Below are positions 33,228 to 37,629 of a DNA stretch of 37,629 nucleotides, piece by piece. The notes beneath the pieces were generated by a model. That model did not search any database. It was given only the letters and a program-made list of their open reading frames with translations, and was not told the origin of the DNA. Origin of the DNA: Oribacterium sp. P6A1. Lineage in GTDB: Bacteria > Bacillota > Clostridia > Lachnospirales > Lachnospiraceae. How positions within the stretch are numbered: the first letter of the stretch is position 1; the number at the start of each line of letters is the position of its first letter. The stretch spans positions 1 to 37,629 of the forward strand of contig NZ_JNKO01000025.1 in the NCBI RefSeq assembly GCF_000702885.1, given 5' to 3'. The position numbers were made by a program, and so were the translations under genes.

Positions 33228-33318
33228 TACGGTGAACGGTGACAGGGATGGAACTGATACTCATGAAATGTAAAGGTTTCTGAACGCAATCAAGGAAAAA
33301 GCGTTCAGAAATCTTTTT
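33228..33318 (+). ncRNA. Candidate small RNA or attenuated leader
   Basis: A transcript from the promoter at 33193 would begin about 33228 and meet an intrinsic terminator at 33277-33318: TTTCTGAACGC (33277-33287) pairs exactly with GCGTTCAGAAA (33301-33311) and is followed by TCTTTTT. The remaining 49 nt hold a possible stem GTTAC/GTGAC and no ORF. It matches no riboswitch class I recognise. It is either a 91-nt independent RNA or a leader that terminates before the gene at 33433. Confidence 0.5.
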
Positions 33319-33328
33319 AGCAGGATGA

Positions 33329-33348
33329 TTTTTGACTAAAGTCAAAAA
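33329..33348. repeat. Short symmetric hairpin after the candidate RNA
   Basis: TTTTTGACT (33329-33337) and AGTCAAAAA (33340-33348) are exact complements separated by AA. It may act as an operator or bidirectional stop; it lies 85 nt before the gene at 33433. Confidence 0.45.
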
Positions 33349-33432
33349 ACACATATATGGAAATCGAATTCCCTGGGGATCCGATATCCTGTGAAAATGG
33401 GTATGAGTTCGATATGATATGGAGGTAAAGCT

Positions 33433-34056
33433 ATGTTAAAAAATGTAAATTCAAGCCTCGAAGGCAATAATGTGGTACTTTGTGCGGCTAATTCATATAA
33501 TCAGAAATTTTTCATGAATCCGGAGTACAACAATCTTCCGGAGGATGTACTTAAAGAGCTTAAGATAATCTCTGTGGAGTATACGGAAGAGATCGGCGGA
33601 ATCTTCCTTATGGAGTTCAATGCTGACAACAAGCTGGTGCTTAAGTCAATGCATGAGGACGGGGATGTGATGTTTGATGAGGACAACTCAAGAAAGAAGA
33701 TTGACAGCATCGCCGAGAAGTACGAGGCACTTTTCACAAAGCTTGAGACCTACTATTCAGCTATTCAGGCTCTTCATGGCAATGTAAGAAGAGGCGATGG
33801 AGAGGTGGAGATTACGGATGAGGACAGAAATGCCGAGCCCGGGGCCAACAATCCTGAGGGAATCGCCGAGGTAAGAAGAGCAACCTTAGAGGAGCTTAAT
33901 GCTTCAGATGAGGACTCAGAGGAGTACCCGGACAGAGGCGTTGTCACAGAGGAGGAGCAGGGCTCCATCCGAATGACAGGCTCCTGGGACATGCCGGTTC
34001 ACCCGGATGATCCCGACGCCGAGAACACAGCATATCATACGCTATTTGGGGAATGA
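33433..34056 (+). CDS. Conserved Lachnospiraceae protein (DUF6145-like) with an acidic tail
   Basis: Residues about 10-120 (NNVVLCAANSYNQKFFMN, LKIISVEYTEEIGGIFLMEF, IAEKYEALFTKLETYYSAIQ) follow a small family of unknown function that I believe is DUF6145; the number is from memory. Residues 120-207 are a tail rich in Glu, Asp and Pro with little predicted structure, longer than I would expect for the family. GGAGG is close to the ATG. It precedes dusB by 33 nt and is probably co-transcribed with it. No function can be given. Confidence 0.75.
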   Translation: MLKNVNSSLEGNNVVLCAANSYNQKFFMNPEYNNLPEDVLKELKIISVEYTEEIGGIFLMEFNADNKLVLKSMHEDGDVMFDEDNSRKKIDSIAEKYEALFTKLETYYSAIQALHGNVRRGDGEVEITDEDRNAEPGANNPEGIAEVRRATLEELNASDEDSEEYPDRGVVTEEEQGSIRMTGSWDMPVHPDDPDAENTAYHTLFGE

Positions 34057-34089
34057 TCCTCATTTCGAAGAAATAATGAAAGAATAATA

Positions 34090-35049
34090 ATGAAAATTGG
34101 AAACATTGAACTGAAAAACAACGTGGTGATGGCGCCCATGGCGGGGGTTACAGACCTCCCTTTCAGAACACTGGTACATGAAATGGGTGCCGGACTCACC
34201 ACAACAGAGATGGTCAGCGCAAAGGCCATTCTTTATAAGAATAAAAATACGGAAGAGCTTATGAAAAGGGATGGTGACGGAACTCCGGTTGCGGTTCAGC
34301 TTTTTGGCTCGGATCCTGAAATAATGTCGGATATCGCCCATCAGATAGAGGACAGATTTGACATGATAGATGTGAACATGGGATGTCCTGTGGGAAAGAT
34401 CGTAAACAACCATGAGGGCAGTGATCTTATGAATCATCCTGACCTTGCCTATGATATATTGAGCCGGATGGTGAAAAAGTGCCATGTCCCCATAACTGTG
34501 AAGTTCAGAAAGGGCTTCATGAAGGAGGATGATACTGCAGTCGAATTCGCAAAGATGGCAGAAAGTGCCGGTGTATCCGCTGTGACTATTCATGGAAGAA
34601 CCCGTTCTCAAATGTACGCAGGAAAGGCAGACTGGGACGTTATAAGACGTGTAAAGGAAGCTGTTAAGATACCGGTATTCGGTAACGGAGACATTTTTGA
34701 ACCCGAAGATGCAAAGAGAATGCTTGATGAGACAGGCTGCGACGGTGTGGCTATCGCGAGAGGCGCCCAGGGCAATCCGTGGCTCTTCAGGAGGACGGTA
34801 CACCTCATTGAAACAGGAGAACTTCTTCCGAAACCTGAACTTAAAGAAATCATAGATATGATCCACAGACACACAGAGCTGATGCGGGAAATAAAGGGTG
34901 AGTTCACAACTATACGTGAGATGAGAAAGCACATTTCATGGTATACGGAAGGACTTCCAAACTCATCCCGTCTGAGAGCTCAGGTAAATACTGCGGAGAG
35001 CATTGAAAAACTCTATGAGCTGGTTGACAAACTACTTATTAATGTATAA
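34090..35049 (+). CDS. dusB: tRNA-dihydrouridine synthase B
   Basis: The 319-residue FMN enzyme reduces uridines in t[36 protein letters not shown] (catalytic Cys), [25 protein letters not shown] and [12 protein letters not shown] are in order, with the C-terminal helical tRNA-binding domain after 245. It starts 33 nt after the preceding gene. In other Firmicutes dusB also often sits before greA and lysS, as here. Confidence 0.96.
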   Translation: MKIGNIELKNNVVMAPMAGVTDLPFRTLVHEMGAGLTTTEMVSAKAILYKNKNTEELMKRDGDGTPVAVQLFGSDPEIMSDIAHQIEDRFDMIDVNMGCPVGKIVNNHEGSDLMNHPDLAYDILSRMVKKCHVPITVKFRKGFMKEDDTAVEFAKMAESAGVSAVTIHGRTRSQMYAGKADWDVIRRVKEAVKIPVFGNGDIFEPEDAKRMLDETGCDGVAIARGAQGNPWLFRRTVHLIETGELLPKPELKEIIDMIHRHTELMREIKGEFTTIREMRKHISWYTEGLPNSSRLRAQVNTAESIEKLYELVDKLLINV

Positions 35050-35381
35050 AATCAGCATTTGTAAAATCGCAAGGTAAAGGTGTAATATTGCGCCTAAAAG
35101 CCGAAATTTTAACATCTAAGTTACCGGAGTTGTGGTTTTACAGGCACTGTGGATGAGCATAGCAGAGATTAACAGGCATTATCCGGTGCATAGGGATTCA
35201 GAATTTTCACGCATCGAGGATGTGTTGAGAACGTAGGCATTGGCCGAGGCATATGAGAGGGATACAAAAATTTCTGATGCATCAAAGATTTTTGCATTCT
35301 GATCATTTAAGATATGACCGGGATATGGGTAGACCGCCCCGGGTATAATCAGTTTTTTATGTGAAAGGAGCTATGGCAAAC
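35050..35381 (+). other. Region between dusB and greA
   Basis: No gene is convincing here. A 27-codon frame (35153-35236: MSIAEINRHYPVHRDSEFSR and on) has a protein-like composition but no ribosome binding site; it may be a remnant. TATAAT at 35344-35349, with CCGGG and CCCGG stems around 35318-35341, is a plausible -10 for greA; no -35 was found. No tRNA was seen. Confidence 0.3.
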
Positions 35382-35876
35382 ATGGCAGAGGAGCAGACAG
35401 TAAAGAAAAACTTACTCACACGTGCAGGTCTCAAGAAGTATGAGGAAGAGCTTCATGATCTTAAGGTAAACCGCAGACAGGAGATCGCTGCAAAGATCAA
35501 GGAAGCAAGAGAGCAGGGCGATCTTTCAGAGAATGCCGAGTATGATGCAGCGAAGGATGAGCAGCGTGATATTGAGGCCAGAATCGTTGAGCTTGAGACA
35601 CTTCTCAAGAATGTAGAGGTTGTAGACGATACTGTTGAGGGTGAGATCAATGTAGGTTGCCGCGTTGTTCTTCTTGATGAGGAGTTTGACGAGGAAGTTA
35701 CATACTATATCGTAGGTTCTTCAGAGGCAAACAGCCTTGCAGGAAAGATCTCAAACGAGTCTCCTGTAGGACATGCTCTTCTTCATCATAAAGCAGGTGA
35801 TGAGGTAGAGGTTGAGACTGATGCAGGTCTTCTCAAGTTCAAGGTACTTGAGGTAGCTCGTCACGAGGCTGAGTAA
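35382..35876 (+). CDS. greA: Transcription elongation factor GreA
   Basis: The 164-residue factor rescues backtracked RNA polymerase. The N-terminal coiled coil has LTRAGLKKYEEELHDLKVNR and the tip ENAEYDAAKDEQ with the acidic residues; the C-terminal FKBP-like domain has VGSSEANSLAGKISNESPVG. ATG 35382 is favoured: AAAGGAG (35364-35370) is 11 nt upstream, while ATG 35373 is only 2 nt from it and GTG 35361 would overlap it. It is followed by lysS as in many Firmicutes. Confidence 0.95.
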   Translation: MAEEQTVKKNLLTRAGLKKYEEELHDLKVNRRQEIAAKIKEAREQGDLSENAEYDAAKDEQRDIEARIVELETLLKNVEVVDDTVEGEINVGCRVVLLDEEFDEEVTYYIVGSSEANSLAGKISNESPVGHALLHHKAGDEVEVETDAGLLKFKVLEVARHEAE

Positions 35877-35916
35877 TTTCATTAGTCTTTTTTGCGAGTC
35901 ATAATGTCTGAAATTC

Positions 35917-36114
35917 CCCAAGGAACGATGGTGGTTTTCTGCGAAGAAGCAGAGCCTTGGGATTCCGGAGATTAAAGTAGATAATATAATATAGTCAAGT
36001 TTTAATATCTGACGGCTGGGTGAATGTGGCCCGGCCGTCTTCATTAGCATAAAGCGGAGTGCAGGTTTAAACGACCTGCATTTAGGAAGAACAGGCACAT
36101 GGTTCTTCATGTGC
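35917..36114 (+). promoter_or_regulatory. Structured region between greA and lysS with four stem-loops
   Basis: Stems are CCAAGG/CCTTGG (35918-35923, 35955-35960, with an inner TCTGC/GCAGA), a 10-bp GC-rich stem (36011-36020, 36030-36039), an 8-bp stem (36059-36066, 36074-36081), and GCACATG/CATGTGC (36095-36101, 36108-36114). TATAAT at 35985-35990 may start the lysS transcript, leaving three stems in a leader of about 145 nt. No T-box sequence is present. The 36011 stem may instead end greA. Confidence 0.45.
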
Positions 36115-36142
36115 GGATTTCATATCAAAGAGGGAGAGAAAC

Positions 36143-37629
36143 ATGGCAGAGAATCAGCAGAACAATCAGCAGAACAATCAGCCTGTTGAGGATACAAATC
36201 ACATCGTACAGGCTCGTCGCGACAAGCTTGCAGAGCTTCAGGCAGCAGGACAGGATCCGTTTGAAATCACAAAGTTCGAGCAGACACATCATTCAGAGGA
36301 GATCAGAGAGAATTTCGAGACTCTTGAGAATCAGCATGTGGCTATCGCAGGACGTATCATGCTGAAGCGTGTCATGGGTAAGGCTTCATTCGTACACCTT
36401 CAGGACAAGCAGGGCAGAATCCAGGCTTATGTAGCTCGTGACGGTATCGGCGAGGATGAGTACAAGGCATTCAAGAAGCTTGATATCGGCGATATCATCG
36501 GTATCGAGGGTTATGTATTCAAGACAAAGACAGGCGAGACATCTGTTCATGCAGAGAAGCTTACTCTTCTTTCAAAGTCTCTCTATCCACTTCCTGAGAA
36601 GTTCCACGGAATCCAGGACACTGACACAAGATACAGACAGAGATACGTTGACCTCATCATGAGCGAGGAATCAAAGAAGGTATTTATCAAGCGTTCACAG
36701 ATCATCAGTGAGATCCGTAACTTCCTTGCAGGACGTGATTTCATGGAAGTTGAGACTCCTATGCTTGTTTCCAATGCCGGCGGTGCAGCAGCACGTCCAT
36801 TCGAGACACATTATAATGCTCTTAATGAGGACGTTAAGCTTCGTATTTCTCTTGAGCTTTACCTTAAGAGACTTATAATCGGTGGGCTTGAGAGAGTATT
36901 CGAGATCGGCCGTGTATTCCGTAACGAGGGTGTTGATACACGTCACAACCCTGAGTTTACACTTATGGAGCTTTATCAGGCATACACAGACTACAATGGT
37001 ATGATGGAGCTTACAGAGTCCATGTTCCGTTACCTTGCCGAGAAGGTTTGCGGTACAACAACCATCACATATCAGGGCACAGAGATCGACCTTGGAAAGC
37101 CATTCCGTCGTCTGACCATGACAGAGGCTATCAAGGAGGAGACAGGTATCGACTTCGATACAGTTAAGGATCTTGAGGAGGCTCGTGAGCTTGCAAGGAA
37201 GAACCACATCGAGTTTGAGGATCACCACAAGATCGGTGATATCGAGAACCTCTTCTTCGAGACATTCTGCGAGGAGAAGATGATACAGCCTACATTCATC
37301 ATGGATCACCCTGTTGAGATCTCACCTCTTACAAAGAAGAAGCCATCAGACCCTTCAAAGGTTGAGCGTTTCGAGCTTTACATCTACGGACGTGAGATGT
37401 GTAATGCTTACTCAGAGCTTAACGATCCTATCGATCAGAGAGAGCGTTTCAAGGCTCAGGATGCACTTGCTGAGGCAGGTGACGAGGAAGCCAACCATAC
37501 AGATGAGGACTTCCTTCACGCTATGGAGATCGGTATGCCGCCTACCGGTGGTATAGGATATGGCATTGACAGACTTGTTATGCTGTTGACAGATAGTGCT
37601 GCCATCAGAGATGTCCTGCTCTTCCCGAC
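36143..37629 (+). CDS. lysS: Lysyl-tRNA synthetase, class II (C-terminus beyond window)
   Basis: The frame is open from ATG 36143 to the end, giving 495 residues, so only a few are missing from a normal length near 500. It charges tRNA-Lys. The N-terminal OB-fold binds the anticodon (AGRIMLKRVMGKASFVHLQD); class II motifs follow: motif 1 about 200-220 (FMEVETPML), motif 2 FEIGRVFRNEG, and motif 3 GIGYGIDRLVMLLTD. ARPFETHYNAL and GREMCNAYSELNDP are typical of LysRS. The start has an Asn/Gln-rich stretch (NQQNNQQNNQ). GGGAG is 6 nt before the ATG. Confidence 0.96.
   Translation, partial: MAENQQNNQQNNQPVEDTNHIVQARRDKLAELQAAGQDPFEITKFEQTHHSEEIRENFETLENQHVAIAGRIMLKRVMGKASFVHLQDKQGRIQAYVARDGIGEDEYKAFKKLDIGDIIGIEGYVFKTKTGETSVHAEKLTLLSKSLYPLPEKFHGIQDTDTRYRQRYVDLIMSEESKKVFIKRSQIISEIRNFLAGRDFMEVETPMLVSNAGGAAARPFETHYNALNEDVKLRISLELYLKRLIIGGLERVFEIGRVFRNEGVDTRHNPEFTLMELYQAYTDYNGMMELTESMFRYLAEKVCGTTTITYQGTEIDLGKPFRRLTMTEAIKEETGIDFDTVKDLEEARELARKNHIEFEDHHKIGDIENLFFETFCEEKMIQPTFIMDHPVEISPLTKKKPSDPSKVERFELYIYGREMCNAYSELNDPIDQRERFKAQDALAEAGDEEANHTDEDFLHAMEIGMPPTGGIGYGIDRLVMLLTDSAAIRDVLLFP

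Noticed and set aside
33367-33390. Recognition sites of EcoRI, BamHI and EcoRV in a row, like a cloning vector polylinker
   Set aside because: The bases between them do not match a known polylinker, and the flanks are ordinary intergenic sequence. Chance is more likely than vector carry-over.
35890-36140. T-box riboswitch before lysS
   Set aside because: No AGGGTGG-type T-box sequence or antiterminator was found.
36099-37556. Plus-strand frames rich in Arg and Ser around 36099-37556
   Set aside because: They are out-of-frame readings of lysS, whose own frame has no stop before the window ends.

Overview
The window looks like the chromosome of a Lachnospiraceae-type Clostridium (Butyrivibrio/Pseudobutyrivibrio-like). 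This rests on the run hprK, murB, rapZ, whiA, a Crh-type HPr, dnaE, pfkA (a clostridial gene order), a small acidic protein of a Lachnospiraceae-restricted family beside dusB, strong GGAGG ribosome binding sites, and moderate GC in the core genes. The genus is an inference; no rRNA or marker set was available.

Left part, 1-16000, is accessory. It opens with the tail of an unknown gene, then a long palindrome in front of an AlbA_2/GHKL/winged-helix regulator. From 1500 to 3900 there is a gene graveyard: a permease tail, a LysR gene and an acetyltransferase joined at their truncated 5' ends, a chimeric NTF2-like fragment, a lipoprotein-type MTA/SAH nucleosidase that is intact, and the head of a transposase behind a hairpin that hides its ribosome binding site. 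A GHKL sensor kinase and its response regulator follow (3968-6146), ending in a perfect 26-bp stem. Next is a cassette of two YtcJ-like amidohydrolases and a membrane-anchored carboxylesterase-fold protein (6300-11620) in which every catalytic position appears replaced. A broken amidohydrolase copy lies just behind it. Then come a TetR regulator, a frameshifted radical SAM gene, a PrsW-type protease, and fossils of a VirD4-like conjugation protein and an HD-domain protein ending in a fold-back hairpin.

Middle part, 15650-23680, is on the minus strand: a FIST-sensor hybrid histidine kinase with its stand-alone receiver, then murI, secG, rnr and smpB (protein export, RNA decay and trans-translation, cell-wall D-glutamate).

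Right part, 23906-37629, is on the plus strand and is core housekeeping: hprK and the Crh-like HPr (carbon catabolite signalling without a PTS-type active-site His), murB, rapZ, a WhiA that lacks its N-terminal domain, dnaE, pfkA, a candidate small RNA or attenuated leader, a family protein with an acidic tail, dusB, greA and lysS. lysS has no stop inside the window and runs off the right edge.

The most unusual points are the catalytically stripped membrane esterase, the shortened WhiA, the candidate RNA at 33228-33318, the lipoprotein nucleosidase, and several palindromes placed on or beside promoters. I did not see a CRISPR array, an rRNA, a tRNA or a complete insertion sequence.
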